A DNA stretch of 48,070 nucleotides from Acetobacter fallax (GCF_011516735.1 NZ_WOSX01000027.1:1-48070); one strand, 5' to 3'; shown: positions 26,573-35,298, counted from the stretch's first letter. Notes: a model not told the origin generated them from the letters alone. Made by a program: numbers and translations.

Positions 26573-27535
26573 TTACACACGTCCATAAAGCGAAACGTCC
26601 ACGTTTCCGCCGGACAGGATGATGCCAGCCCGCTTCCCGCGCACATCCACAACGCCCTCAAGCACCGCCGCAGCCGCCAGACACCCGGTCGGCTCGACAA
26701 CAACCTTCATCCGCTCCGCGAGATCCCGCATCACCCGTAACAACTGAGCGTCCGTCACTGTCACGATCTTCGCGACACGATCACGCATCATCGCAAACGT
26801 CAGATCTCCGAGCGCCGTCGTCTGCGCCCCGTCCGCCAGAGTCTGTGGCACCGGAATAGTCACAATCCGCTCCGCCGCCAGCGATTGCTGTCCGTCATTC
26901 CCGGCCTCAGGCTCCACCCCGATCACCGTGCAGCCCGGCGAAAGCAGCGCCACCGCCAGAGCCGTTCCGCAAAGCAGACCGCCGCCACCCAAAGGCGCCA
27001 GCAAAATATCCAGCGGCCCCGTCTCCTCCAGCAACTCCAGCGCCGCCGTGCCCTGTCCCGCAATAATGTCCGGATGATTGAACGGCGGAATCAGCGTCAG
27101 CCCGCGCTCAGCCGCCAGCCGTGCCCCGATCTCCTGCCGATCCTCCGTGTAACGATCATAGGAGACAATCTCCGCTCCATATCCCGCCGTCGCCGCCCGC
27201 TTGATCGCAGGCGCATCCGCCGGCATCACAATCACAACCGGCACCCCGGCCAGTCGCCCCGCCAGAGCCATGGCCTGCGCATGATTGCCCGACGAAAACG
27301 CCACCACGCCTCGCCGGCGCTGCTCATCCGACAGACGCGCAATCGCATTCGCCGCCCCGCGGAACTTGAACGCGCCGCTCCGCTGAAATGTCTCGGCCTT
27401 GAAAAACAGTTCCGCCCCGAGCCGCTGGTCAAACATCCGGGACGTCAGAACCGGCGTCCGATGCGCCAGCCCCGCCAGCCGGACCGAAGCCGACCGAACA
27501 TCCTCCGGCTCAGGCAGGAAAGAGGACAAACTCAC
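26573..27535 (-). CDS. PLP-dependent threonine/serine dehydratase (fold type II)
   Basis: 320 residues, short form without a C-terminal ACT regulatory domain, so probably catabolic. The PLP-binding lysine is Lys57 in SGAFKFRGA, the phosphate-binding loop is LGGGGLLCG, and the SSGNHAQAMA segment binds substrate carboxylate. The members of this size include threonine deaminase, threo-3-hydroxyaspartate ammonia-lyase and serine racemase, which the sequence alone does not separate. The start is GTG at 27535, with AGGAC just after the stop codon of the upstream lipoprotein gene. Confidence 0.87.
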   Translation of the reverse strand: MSLSSFLPEPEDVRSASVRLAGLAHRTPVLTSRMFDQRLGAELFFKAETFQRSGAFKFRGAANAIARLSDEQRRRGVVAFSSGNHAQAMALAGRLAGVPVVIVMPADAPAIKRAATAGYGAEIVSYDRYTEDRQEIGARLAAERGLTLIPPFNHPDIIAGQGTAALELLEETGPLDILLAPLGGGGLLCGTALAVALLSPGCTVIGVEPEAGNDGQQSLAAERIVTIPVPQTLADGAQTTALGDLTFAMMRDRVAKIVTVTDAQLLRVMRDLAERMKVVVEPTGCLAAAAVLEGVVDVRGKRAGIILSGGNVDVSLYGRV

Positions 27536-27547
27536 GGGGCAGGGTCC

Positions 27548-27694
27548 TTATTTGACGGCCTTCAGGCCATCCTTATAGCCAAGAGCCTCAAGTTGCTGCT
27601 CTTTTGTCAGGTGTTTATCAGGTCCGCTGCTTCCGAACCAGGAACAGGCGGAAAGCAGAGAACAGCCGAGAACAAGAAGAAAAGCCCGCTTCAT
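27548..27694 (-). CDS. Small lipoprotein, 48 residues
   Basis: The protein begins MKRAFLLVLGCSLLSACSWF: a positively charged start, a hydrophobic core and lipobox LSAC with Cys17 as the lipidated residue. The mature part has about 30 hydrophilic residues (DKHLTKEQQLEALGYKDGLK). It resembles the short entericidin-like lipoproteins only in general form. Its stop lies 12 bases before the GTG of the dehydratase gene, so it heads a three-gene operon. The ribosome binding site is weak (GGGAAA far upstream). Confidence 0.7.
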   Translation of the reverse strand: MKRAFLLVLGCSLLSACSWFGSSGPDKHLTKEQQLEALGYKDGLKAVK

Positions 27695-28184
27695 TCAGAA
27701 GTATTTCCCATTTTTGATCCATATCGACCATGCCCTAAAACGGAAAGAAATGCGAGGCTGGTACGGCTCTGCCCAGGACCCCGGCAAAGGTCGCAGACCT
27801 TTGGAAAGGCTCTGTTGCCGTTACGAGTTGATCTGTGATTTTTCAAAGAGTTAGAAAAAGACCGGGCTCTGCCCGACCCCGGAAGGGGTCGCGGCCCCCT
27901 TCACCCCGATCTGTTTATAATAAAATGGCTTCCAAAGGTCGCAGACCTTTGGTGGGTTTCCAGGGCAAAGCCCTGAAAAAATGCCAGCACTTAATGACAA
28001 CAGAGCGTTTGGAAACCATTTTATTATTAATCAACCGGGGTGCAGAGGCCAGCGGTCCCCGCCGGGTTTGGTTTCGGATGCTCCCAACTCCGCCTTCGCC
28101 GCCTCGCGAATAAGCTTACCCAAAGCGCCTACGACATAATGGATTTTCGCTCCCACACCCTCGGCCGGATGGATCCACGGAGGT
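27695..28184. other. Intergenic region dominated by palindromic repeat copy C
   Basis: 27762-28076 is the repeat. The part from 28077 to 28184 is not clearly coding. A 105-codon minus-strand frame (28031-28348) crosses the repeat boundary and is not called. Confidence 0.5.
27762..28076. repeat. Composite palindromic repeat, copy C
   Basis: Nearly complete copy: hairpin AAAGGTCGCAGACCTTT (27786-27802), the conserved linker GATCTGTGATTTTTCAAAG (27830-27848), palindrome CCGGGCTCTGCCCG, left arm ending ATAATAAAATGG, core hairpins (AAAGGTCGCAGACCTTT at 27935-27951, CAGGGCAAAGCCCTG at 27961-27975) and inverted right arm CCATTTTATTATT to about 28076. Confidence 0.85.
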
Positions 28185-28448
28185 TCAGTCATCCCCGCAT
28201 CGGCGTCCCGGCGATGTGTCAGTCGCTCTGGCTGTCCTGGCAGCTTCGCAATTGGTGCCATTCTTAATAGCGCCAGGCGTAAGATAGAGCGCGCGATAGG
28301 CTGCGCTGACATGCGGGTGTGCGGCTTTCCACGCTCCGGCAAGATCAACCAGACCGCAGAAAAGACCGAGCGCTATCAACCCCGCCATACGCCTACGCGA
28401 GGTTTTTGTTCCGGGCCTCACGGCGTCAGGCAAGAAAACGTTTTCCAT
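28185..28448 (-). CDS. Possible small membrane protein overlapping the end of the mannosyltransferase gene
   Basis: 87 residues from ATG 28448, with a hydrophobic segment MAGLIALGLFCGLVDLAGAW and a hydrophilic tail. It overlaps the last 23 bases of the upstream gene in another frame, a layout compatible with coupled translation. A different minus-strand frame continues with protein-like sequence (WIHPAEGVGAKIHYVVGAL), so the pair may instead be one gene broken by a frameshift near 28220-28260. No family is recognised. Confidence 0.3.
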   Translation of the reverse strand: MENVFLPDAVRPGTKTSRRRMAGLIALGLFCGLVDLAGAWKAAHPHVSAAYRALYLTPGAIKNGTNCEAARTARATDTSPGRRCGDD

Positions 28449-29577
28449 GCATCCAGCCATTCATAAGAAAAGCATCTGTAACCAGACAAAGCACGACCAG
28501 GCACGGTCGCCAGCGCGGCGGGGTTTTGCAGGCAAGCAGCGTCAGCAGCATATTCGCGAACGGGTTGGCCAGAACGATGCGATGGATGGACATCATACTG
28601 GTGCTGCTGGCCAGCAAGAAAGTGACCAGCAGGACAACGCTTTCCATGCGCCACCGAATTCTGAAACTCCAGATAATAAGCGCGATTTCCGCCAGAGCAG
28701 CGATGCTCATCGGAATTGTCCGGGAGTGTTTGAACCCGTGCCAGATCCACACAACCGGCAGGCGCAGACGATGCCCCCAGGCCGCTTGCACATGCGCAAA
28801 AGCCAGCCCATCGCCAAGCAGCCGGTCCAGAAAGAAAATAAACAGAGAGAGCCCGGTCGCTCCCGCAAGAATGATCACAACGCCCTCGATCAGCCGATCC
28901 CGCCGATCAGACCGGCACGCGGCGGAAGGGAGCGCCAGAACATGGAACGCCGCGGCAATTAAAACACAGAAAAGACCGGTAGGACGGGTCAGACACAATG
29001 CACAGGCCAGAAGCGCGGCAAGCAATGTTCGTCTTTTTGACATCGCCATCACGCAGCCCAGCAGCAGCACGCCGTACAGACATTCCGTATAGGGGAGCCG
29101 ATACCACAGCGTGGTCGGCAGCAGCATGAGCATCAGAACGCAAAATGTCCGGTCTTTGTCAGCAACGGGCGTGCGGTCCCGCATGTAGAGGACCGCCAGC
29201 AGAACGAGCACGGGAAAAAGTACCCCGTTGAGCGCGAACCCGGCCGCGTGAGCCCCTGATCCGGTCAGGCCCGCCACGGCACGGATCAGCAACGGATAGA
29301 GCGGAAAAAATGCCCAGGATCCCTGAGCGAAATCGTTCGGAGTCAGGCGTGGCGTGCTGCTATATCCCTGCACCGCGATTTGTTCATACCACGCGCAGTC
29401 CCAGTGACACAGAGCGTTCGCCGGCCCGCCCGAAGACCACGCCATAAGAAACAAAGCCAGCAGCAACACCAGGTGCAGGGGAATAATCCACATCGCACCG
29501 CTCTGTTTTACATCTGCGCGTTCACCTCCTGCCCGGCTGAAAACACTGTTTGTCACAAACCGCCTCTCGTCTCTCAC
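28426..29577 (-). CDS. Mannosyltransferase-like membrane protein (PIG-V / GT76-like)
   Basis: 383 residues with about nine membrane helices. The first periplasmic loop has the PIG-V-like pattern HWDCAWYEQIAVQGY followed by WAFFPLYPLLIRAVAG, and a later TRPTGLFCVLIA helix is typical of the same group. Such enzymes use a polyprenyl-phosphate sugar donor and act at the outer face of the inner membrane; the acceptor here is unknown. The start is uncertain: GTG at 29577 lacks a good ribosome binding site, and the first hydrophobic helix begins at residue 30 after an in-frame ATG (MWIIPLHLVLLL). Confidence 0.75.
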   Translation of the reverse strand: MRDERRFVTNSVFSRAGGERADVKQSGAMWIIPLHLVLLLALFLMAWSSGGPANALCHWDCAWYEQIAVQGYSSTPRLTPNDFAQGSWAFFPLYPLLIRAVAGLTGSGAHAAGFALNGVLFPVLVLLAVLYMRDRTPVADKDRTFCVLMLMLLPTTLWYRLPYTECLYGVLLLGCVMAMSKRRTLLAALLACALCLTRPTGLFCVLIAAAFHVLALPSAACRSDRRDRLIEGVVIILAGATGLSLFIFFLDRLLGDGLAFAHVQAAWGHRLRLPVVWIWHGFKHSRTIPMSIAALAEIALIIWSFRIRWRMESVVLLVTFLLASSTSMMSIHRIVLANPFANMLLTLLACKTPPRWRPCLVVLCLVTDAFLMNGWMHGKRFLA

Positions 29578-29874
29578 TCTGGAGGACCCGGCCCGGCCAG
29601 CTGAAGAGCCTGTATTCCCAGCAGGTGGATTAGTTAACTTTCATCCATAGCTCAAGGAGTGTCAGGTGTGAAAACACATTGATGAGCGGGTTTCAGCGGA
29701 CACAGGTCGGATTTTCCTGTGTCAGAAGTGACCACAATTCCGGTGAATAAGACATAATTTGACATTAACAGTATGACTGACCGGCCGGGAAAACTACACA
29801 GGCTCCCTGGACCATCGCAGAACGCACATCGCGTTAAAGTCAGCCCGCCTGTTCCGTCATCCCGGCACCGAAAC

Positions 29875-30711
29875 CTACCGCCGCAACTCCATCGTAATCG
29901 GCCCTTCACGGCGCCCATGGGTGAACTGATCCACCAGCGGATTCCCGCTGTTCATCAGCGAAGACGCCGGTCCCTGCCAGACCAGCTTCCCCTGATACAG
30001 CATCGCCGCCTCATCGCCGATCCGCTGCGCCGAAGCCATGTCATGCGTGATCGCAATCGCCGTCGATCCCAGCCGCTTCACGCAGTCGACGATCAGCCCG
30101 TCAATCACAGCCCCCATGATCGGATCGAGCCCGGTCGTCGGCTCGTCGAAAAACAGAATGTCCGGCCTGTCCGCAATCGCCCGCGCCAGCCCGACACGCT
30201 TCTGCATCCCCCCCGAAAGCTCGGAAGGCGACAGATCCCCCACAGAAGCATCCAGCCCGACCTGCGCCAGAATCTCACCCGCCCGGACCCGGGCCTGCGC
30301 CCGCGTCAGCCTCGGATGCGCGTCGGAATGCCGCCGTGCCTCAGGCGCCAGCAGCCCGAACGCCACATTCTCCCAGACCGTCAGACTGTCGAACAGCGCA
30401 CCGTTCTGAAACAGCATGCCAATCTCGCCAAGAATCACTTCCCGCTCCCGACGCGACGCGGACAGCACATTCTTCCCGTCAATCTCGATCGTCCCCGCAT
30501 CCGGCGTAATCAGCCCGAGAATACAGCGCAGCAGCACCGATTTTCCCGTCCCCGAGCCGCCAATGATGACAAAGGAAGTCCCCGCCGGAACATCCAGATC
30601 AACCCCGTTGAGAACATGCTTGTTCCCGAATGATTTATACAGGCCGCGAATACGGATCTTCGGCACAGCAGAAGCAGGGACAGGGGAGGGTGGGGGCGTT
30701 TGTTCCATCAT
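29875..30711 (-). CDS. mlaF: ABC transporter ATPase, MlaF type (phospholipid trafficking)
   Basis: 278 residues. MlaF drives lipid movement between outer and inner membranes with MlaE, MlaD and periplasmic MlaC. It carries Walker A GGSGTGKS (51-58), the family-typical GMLFQNGALFDSLTVWENVAF, the signature ELSGGMQKR (164-172), Walker B ILFFDEP (185-191) and the switch His in ITHDMASA. A proline-rich stretch of about 16 residues precedes the domain. Its ATG overlaps the mlaE stop by four bases. No mlaD, mlaC or mlaB gene follows, so these partners must lie elsewhere. Confidence 0.9.
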   Translation of the reverse strand: MMEQTPPPSPVPASAVPKIRIRGLYKSFGNKHVLNGVDLDVPAGTSFVIIGGSGTGKSVLLRCILGLITPDAGTIEIDGKNVLSASRREREVILGEIGMLFQNGALFDSLTVWENVAFGLLAPEARRHSDAHPRLTRAQARVRAGEILAQVGLDASVGDLSPSELSGGMQKRVGLARAIADRPDILFFDEPTTGLDPIMGAVIDGLIVDCVKRLGSTAIAITHDMASAQRIGDEAAMLYQGKLVWQGPASSLMNSGNPLVDQFTHGRREGPITMELRR

Positions 30712-31493
30712 TGCGCGAAAAACAGATCCGTCAGGAGATAATCAAAGGCCAGAACAAGGATCGAGGCCGACACCACAGCCGAAGTCGTCGCGCTCCCCAC
30801 CCCTTCGGCACCGCCCCGGCTGTTATAGCCCTGGTAACAGCCCATCAGAGCGATCAGAAAACCAAACACCGCCGCCTTCACCAGACCAACCGTGATGTCG
30901 CTCGTCTTCACCGCATTCAGCGTCGCCGTAATATACGCCGTCGGCGAGAAGCCGAGCTTCGCCGTCGCAACCGTAAAACCTCCCGCCACACCGAGAATGT
31001 CCGCGACCACCACCAGCAACGGCAGCGCGATAACACCCGCCAGCAGCCTGGGCGTGACCAGATACTTCATCGGACTGGTCCGCAGCGTCGTCAGCGCGTC
31101 AATCTGGTCCGTCACCCGCATGGTGCCGATCTCCGCCGCCATCGCGGCACCTACGCGCCCCGCCACCATCAGCCCCGCCAGAACCGGACCCAGCTCGCGG
31201 GTCACCGACAGCACCACGATGCTCGCGATCGCACTCTGCGCATGATACTGCGCAAACCCGGTATAAGACTGCAACGCAATCACGCCGCCCGAGAACAGCG
31301 CCGTCAGCGCCACAACCGGCAGCGACAGAAACCCGGTGTCCAGCAATGCCACCCCGAAAACCCGCCAGTAAAACGGAGGCCGCACAGCATGCGACAGCCC
31401 CTCCAGCGCAAACAGCGCAATAGCCCCGGCGGAACGGATCAGAGCAAAGGCAGCGCGGCCGATGGCAGCGATAAAATCAAGAACAGCGTTCAT
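30708..31493 (-). CDS. mlaE: ABC transporter permease, MlaE type
   Basis: 261 residues with five to six membrane helices and the conserved MlaE core TRELGPVLAGLMVAGRVGAAMAAEIGTMRVTDQIDAL. The C-terminal region has CYQGYNSRGGAEGVG, also typical of the family. It forms the membrane dimer of the Mla complex. It is first in a two-gene leftward operon with mlaF. The ribosome binding site is weak. Confidence 0.92.
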   Translation of the reverse strand: MNAVLDFIAAIGRAAFALIRSAGAIALFALEGLSHAVRPPFYWRVFGVALLDTGFLSLPVVALTALFSGGVIALQSYTGFAQYHAQSAIASIVVLSVTRELGPVLAGLMVAGRVGAAMAAEIGTMRVTDQIDALTTLRTSPMKYLVTPRLLAGVIALPLLVVVADILGVAGGFTVATAKLGFSPTAYITATLNAVKTSDITVGLVKAAVFGFLIALMGCYQGYNSRGGAEGVGSATTSAVVSASILVLAFDYLLTDLFFAQ

Positions 31494-31899
31494 CCGGCGC
31501 GATCAGCCCTCCTGCGGCCGGAACCCCGGACCCGCGCATATCGTCAACACATCAGGGCGCAGAAGCCTGCGGTCCCTGGCCGGGCCGGAACAGACACCAG
31601 CCACAGTCATGCCGTAACCCGAGACCTGCCCCGCGTCAAAGTCGCCGCCAGCCCCCTGAAACACGATCGGTTTTCAAAAACTTACAGTCAGCCTCGTTTC
31701 GTAATGACAGGATAGTCGTGAATGCTTGACCGGGCTCGCATGGACAGGTTCAAGTCCCCTCCGTCCGGATCGCGTGTCAGTCCGAAGGAGCGGCGGACAA
31801 CAGAACCGCGCACCCGAACTCCGCAGCTGCCCGTCGTTGCGGCAACCGGGTCCGACACCGATTTACAGGAAGGCCGCCAGGGGCCAGGAGGAATTATAC
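31494..31899. other. Divergent upstream region mlaE / UDP-glucose dehydrogenase
   Basis: 406 bases. It contains a short fragment of the palindromic repeat (31551-31588) and the ribosome binding site AGGAGG (31886-31891) of the dehydrogenase gene. No confident promoter. An in-frame upstream extension of the dehydrogenase gene to 31726 is not protein-like. Confidence 0.45.
31551..31588. repeat. Composite palindromic repeat, fragment D
   Basis: ATCAGGGCGCAGAAGCC then TGCGGTCCCTGGCCGGGCC corresponds to part of the right arm of the full copy (ATCGGGGCGCAGG then CCTGCGGTCCCTGCCGGG at 42155-42188). Confidence 0.55.
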
Positions 31900-33225
31900 G
31901 TGCGTATTGCGATGATCGGCGGCGGCTATGTTGGCCTCGTCTCCGCGGCGTGTTTCGCTGAATTCGGGCTTGATGTCTCCGTTGTGGAAAACAGCCCGGC
32001 CCGGCTGGCCGCCCTGCGCGAGGGCCGGATCCCCATCTACGAACCTGGTCTCGACCGGCTCGTTGAATCGAACATGCAGGCGGGGCGCCTCTCCTTCGGT
32101 GATGACATCGCCGCCGCCGTTCAGGGCGCGGAAGCCGTGTTCATCGCCGTCGGCACACCGCCCCGCAACGGCGACGGCGCCGCCGACATGCAATACGTCC
32201 ACGCCGCCGCTAAACAGATCGCCAACGCCCTGACCGGCTACACCGTGATCGTCACCAAATCGACCGTGCCCGCCGGCACCAGCCGCCGCATCGCACAGCT
32301 CGTCCGCGAAGCCCGCCCCGATGCCGATTTCGACGTTGCCTCCAACCCTGAATTCCTGCGCGAAGGCAATGCCATTGGCGATTTCATGCGGCCAGACCGC
32401 GTCATCGTCGGCCTCGACCGCACAGCCCCTGACAGCGGTGCCCGCGCCGAAGAGGTGATGCGCCGCGTCTATCGCCCGCTCTCCCTCATCGAGGCCCCGG
32501 TCCTGTTCACCACGCTGGAAACAGCCGAACTGACCAAATACGCCTCCAACTCCTTCCTCGCGGTGAAAATCTCCTTCATCAACGAGATGGCCAGCCTCTG
32601 CGAGAAACTCGGCGCGGACGTGCATGACCTCGCCAGAGGCATGGGCCTCGACGGTCGCATCGGTCGTAAGTTCCTGCATCCAGGCCCGGGCTATGGCGGC
32701 TCCTGCTTCCCGAAAGATACGCTCGCCCTGTCACGCATCGGCCAGGAAGCCGGCAGCCCCTGCCGCCTCGTCGAAACCACCGTGCAGGTCAATGATGCCC
32801 GCAAGATCGGCATGGCCGGCCGCATCATCGCCGCCTGCGGCGGTTCGGTACACGGCAAAACAATCGCCGTGCTCGGCCTGACCTTCAAACCCGAAACCGA
32901 CGACATGCGCGAGGCCCCGTCGATCCCCATCCTGCACCGCCTCGCCGAAGCCGGAGCCATCCTCCGCGCCTATGATCCGGTCGGCATGGAACCCGCAAAA
33001 CCCGCCCTGCCACCCTCAGTGATCTACTGCCAGGATGCGCTCGACGCCGCGGAAGATGCCGATGCCCTGGTCGTCCTCACCGAATGGACCATGTTCCGCT
33101 CGCTTGCTCCCAGGGCCCTTGCCGAAACCATGAAAGGCCGGGTCATCGTTGACCTCCGCAACATCTTCGACCCGGTCGCCATGCGCGCCGAAGGACTGGA
33201 CTACCAGTCGCTCGGCCGCCCGTAA
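31900..33225 (+). CDS. UDP-glucose 6-dehydrogenase
   Basis: 441 residues. It oxidises UDP-glucose to UDP-glucuronate with two NAD+, feeding exopolysaccharide or envelope sugar synthesis. The start is GTG at 31900 with AGGAGG eight bases upstream. The N-terminal NAD domain begins RIAMIGGGYVGLVSAACFAE, and the middle has TVPAGTSRRIA and SNPEFLREGNAIGDFMRPDRVIVG. The catalytic cysteine is Cys269 in GPGYGGSCFPKDT, and the C-terminal domain has VLGLTFKPETDDMREAPS. GDP-mannose dehydrogenases share these motifs but the spacing and FPKDT segment fit the UDP-glucose type. No polysaccharide cluster is adjacent. Confidence 0.92.
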   Translation: MRIAMIGGGYVGLVSAACFAEFGLDVSVVENSPARLAALREGRIPIYEPGLDRLVESNMQAGRLSFGDDIAAAVQGAEAVFIAVGTPPRNGDGAADMQYVHAAAKQIANALTGYTVIVTKSTVPAGTSRRIAQLVREARPDADFDVASNPEFLREGNAIGDFMRPDRVIVGLDRTAPDSGARAEEVMRRVYRPLSLIEAPVLFTTLETAELTKYASNSFLAVKISFINEMASLCEKLGADVHDLARGMGLDGRIGRKFLHPGPGYGGSCFPKDTLALSRIGQEAGSPCRLVETTVQVNDARKIGMAGRIIAACGGSVHGKTIAVLGLTFKPETDDMREAPSIPILHRLAEAGAILRAYDPVGMEPAKPALPPSVIYCQDALDAAEDADALVVLTEWTMFRSLAPRALAETMKGRVIVDLRNIFDPVAMRAEGLDYQSLGRP

Positions 33226-33299
33226 GCAGCAGATAGAGTTGCGGGAGTAAGACAGATTCGCGTTGAGCCTGACACACAGAAGGAGAGCCTCCGGGCTCC

Positions 33300-33412
33300 C
33301 GCAAACCTTTGAATTCCGGTTTCTTGCTTAACAAATCGGGGTGAAGGGGTCTGCGACCCCTTCCGGGTCCGGGCAGAGCCCGGGTTTTCTTCAGGGCAGT
33401 CAGTTTTCATAC
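33300..33412. repeat. Composite palindromic repeat, copy E1 (right half)
   Basis: Runs from AAATCGGGGTGAAGGGG through the GGGGTCTGCGACCCC hairpin and CCGGGTCCGGGCAGAGCCCGG to a right end CAGTCAGTTTTCATACGG that parallels the right end of copies A and G. It touches the left end of copy E2 at GGTATAAAAAACCAG. Confidence 0.75.
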
Positions 33413-33765
33413 GGGTTGGTATAAAAAACCAGCGGATCTGGCCTTTGCCCTGTGTGAAACTGGCAGGACTCTGCCCCGGAACCCGGCACAGGCCCGGTTA
33501 GTGTTGTATGTCGATCTGTGATTTTTCAACGGGTTAGCAGAAGACCGGGCTCCGTCCGAACCCGGAAGGGGTCGCAGACCCCTTCACCCCGATCTGTTTT
33601 GATAAACAGGCCGGTTTCCAAAGGTCTGCGGCCTTTGATGGTCATCACCGGAAAAACCCTGAGAGGTGCCGGCACCCAGCGACAACAGAGCCTTTTACGA
33701 TCAACAAACCGGGACGCAGGAGCCTCCGGTCCGGGCCAGGGCCCGGAGCTCCCATCCTCAGCTCA
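33413..33765. repeat. Composite palindromic repeat, copy E2 (near full)
   Basis: Left end ACCAGCGGATCTGGCC, conserved linker GATCTGTGATTTTTCAACG (33513-33531), palindrome CCGGGCTCCGTCCG, hairpin AGGGGTCGCAGACCCCT, core AAAGGTCTGCGGCCTTT, and a diverged right arm ending with GGGCCAGGGCCC (about 33736-33747). Confidence 0.8.
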
Positions 33766-33925
33766 CTCTCCGCGACCTCCGCGTCTCTTTAAAAACCAGA
33801 TAACTTTTTCTATGTTATAAGCAGCAATGTTATAAGGACGGCAGGCCGTAAAAACGCCCGGCAGACTGCCCCGCAGAGTTGCTGCAGAAATTACCGGCTA
33901 CTATCAGGTCAACAGGAGAAAGCAG

Positions 33926-34189
33926 ATGGAATGGCACGCTCTCGTCTCTCTGCTGACATTCCTCTTCCTGTCCTTTGTCCTGCCTCTCATCATCGCCATG
34001 GTCATCGTGTTCCGTGATCTCGTCGATGATGGACATGCCGAGCGCGACATGCGTTTCCGACGGGTCATTCTGCGCCAGCACATGCCGGCCATGGCCGAAC
34101 CTTTCCTCGCTAAGGAAGAAACGTCCTGTCAGAAAACGGGATGCAAACAGCGACGGCCCACGCCGCAACGGCAACGCGAATACCAGTAA
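33926..34189 (+). CDS. Small single-pass membrane protein
   Basis: 87 residues. One long hydrophobic helix (LVSLLTFLFLSFVLPLIIAM, about 6-28) is followed by a charged cytoplasmic tail (RDLVDDGHAERDMRFRRVIL) ending in a Cys/Arg/Gln-rich stretch. The ATG has GGAG seven bases upstream, which favours this frame over a 132-codon frame on the other strand. The function is unknown; it is isolated between two repeats. Confidence 0.6.
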   Translation: MEWHALVSLLTFLFLSFVLPLIIAMVIVFRDLVDDGHAERDMRFRRVILRQHMPAMAEPFLAKEETSCQKTGCKQRRPTPQRQREYQ

Positions 34190-34566
34190 AACCGCCTTCC
34201 GTTTCTCCGCCGCCAGAGCACAAAACAACAGGAAACTGTTCCGTGCCGCTCCGCCAGCAGCACGCAGTCAGCATCATAACAGCGTATCCGGAGATCCGGC
34301 CAGTTTGCGGAATTCTTTTTCCAGAAGTATGAAGATAAACACACTTAAATTACTGACGGAACGCCACAGAAATCCGATCAGGACGTCATGCACCCGGAAG
34401 GGGTCGCGGACCCCTTCACCCCGATCTGTTATCAATAAGCCGGTTTCCAAAGGTCGGCGACCTTTGGCGTCCTCCGGGGCAAAGCCCTGAGAAGGTGCCG
34501 GCACGTAATGCTAACAGAGCCTTCCGGAAGCCCGTGCGGCAGGGTGGAGCAGGAGGAGAGGGCCGC
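34190..34566. other. Region upstream of the IclR gene, with repeat copy F
   Basis: 377 bases. Repeat copy F occupies 34391-34524. The rest holds an AT-rich patch (34311-34350) that could carry promoter elements, none certain. Confidence 0.45.
34391..34524. repeat. Composite palindromic repeat, copy F
   Basis: Hairpin AGGGGTCGCGGACCCCT, then CACCCCGATCTGTTATC, GGTTTCCAAAGGTCGGCGAC with the AAAGGTCGGCGACCTTT hairpin (34449-34465), GGGGCAAAGCCCTG, and the tail GGCACGTAATGCTAACAGAG. This is the left arm plus core of the full copy; the inverted right arm is absent. Confidence 0.8.
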
Positions 34567-35298
34567 GTGGGAAGAACACCGAAGCTGATTCAGTCCATCG
34601 AGCGCGCGACGGCCATCCTGGAGATCATCGCGCAGGAAGGCGGTGGCGCGCGGCTTCAGCAGATCGCCGCCATTGCAGGACTCGGGAAAACCACGGCGCA
34701 CAATATCCTGCAGACACTCGATCATCTGGGCTATGTGCAGCGCCGTCCGGGCGACATGCGCTATCATCTCAGTGGCCGCATTCTCAATCTGGCTCGTATC
34801 GTCGGTGACGATGCCTCTTTGCGAGATCGCATGCGCCCGACGCTGGAAGCCATCGCCCACGAAAGCGGCGCGACCGTCTATCTTGGTGTGCCGAGCGGAG
34901 ACGAAGCCGCCTATCTCGATATTCTCGATCCACACGCCCCCGATATCGCCGCCGCACGGATGCATCGTCGCGAGACGCTCGAAGGATCCGCCGTCGGGCT
35001 TGTGTTCCTGGCCTTCGTCCCCGGCCTGGCCAGGCGCGTCATGAGCACACGGGCCAACGCGCTTGATGGTGATATTCCGGGCGAGATCGAAACGGTCCGG
35101 ATCAGAGGGTATGCGCTCGATCTGGCAGCCTATCGTCCAGGCGAGAACGGTGTCGCCGTGCCGTGGCGCGAGAATGGCGAGGTGCGTGCCAGCATCGCCC
35201 TGACCGGGCCATCGTCGAAGCTCCCCCGGCATCGTCTGGTCCGGCTCGCCTGGATGATGATGAGGCATGTAGAGCGCGCGACGGTTCAACGATGTTGA
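34567..35298 (+). CDS. IclR-family transcriptional regulator
   Basis: 243 residues from GTG 34567, which follows a purine-rich site (AGGAGG ten bases upstream, GAGAGG closer). The N-terminal winged HTH is IERATAILEIIAQEGGGARLQQIAAIAGLGKTTAHNILQTL (two parts of one domain, about 10-50). The effector domain (about 80-240) has TLEAIAHESGATVYLG and RRETLEGSAVGLVFLA. It lies upstream of and in line with the GlcG/HbpS-like and MFS genes, which it probably controls together with itself. The inducer is unknown. Confidence 0.88.
   Translation: MGRTPKLIQSIERATAILEIIAQEGGGARLQQIAAIAGLGKTTAHNILQTLDHLGYVQRRPGDMRYHLSGRILNLARIVGDDASLRDRMRPTLEAIAHESGATVYLGVPSGDEAAYLDILDPHAPDIAAARMHRRETLEGSAVGLVFLAFVPGLARRVMSTRANALDGDIPGEIETVRIRGYALDLAAYRPGENGVAVPWRENGEVRASIALTGPSSKLPRHRLVRLAWMMMRHVERATVQRC

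Larger units (their letters stand above)
33226..33925. other. 700-base repeat-filled intergenic region
   Basis: Holds a right-half palindromic repeat (33300-33412) followed directly by an almost full copy (33413-33765). No gene is evident in this stretch on either strand. Confidence 0.6.

Noticed and set aside
31894..32679. 261-codon minus-strand frame
   Set aside because: Antisense shadow of UDP-glucose dehydrogenase, which has all catalytic motifs.
33830..34228. 132-codon minus-strand frame
   Set aside because: The plus-strand 87-residue membrane protein in the same place has a well-placed GGAG site and a clean membrane helix; the minus frame has neither.
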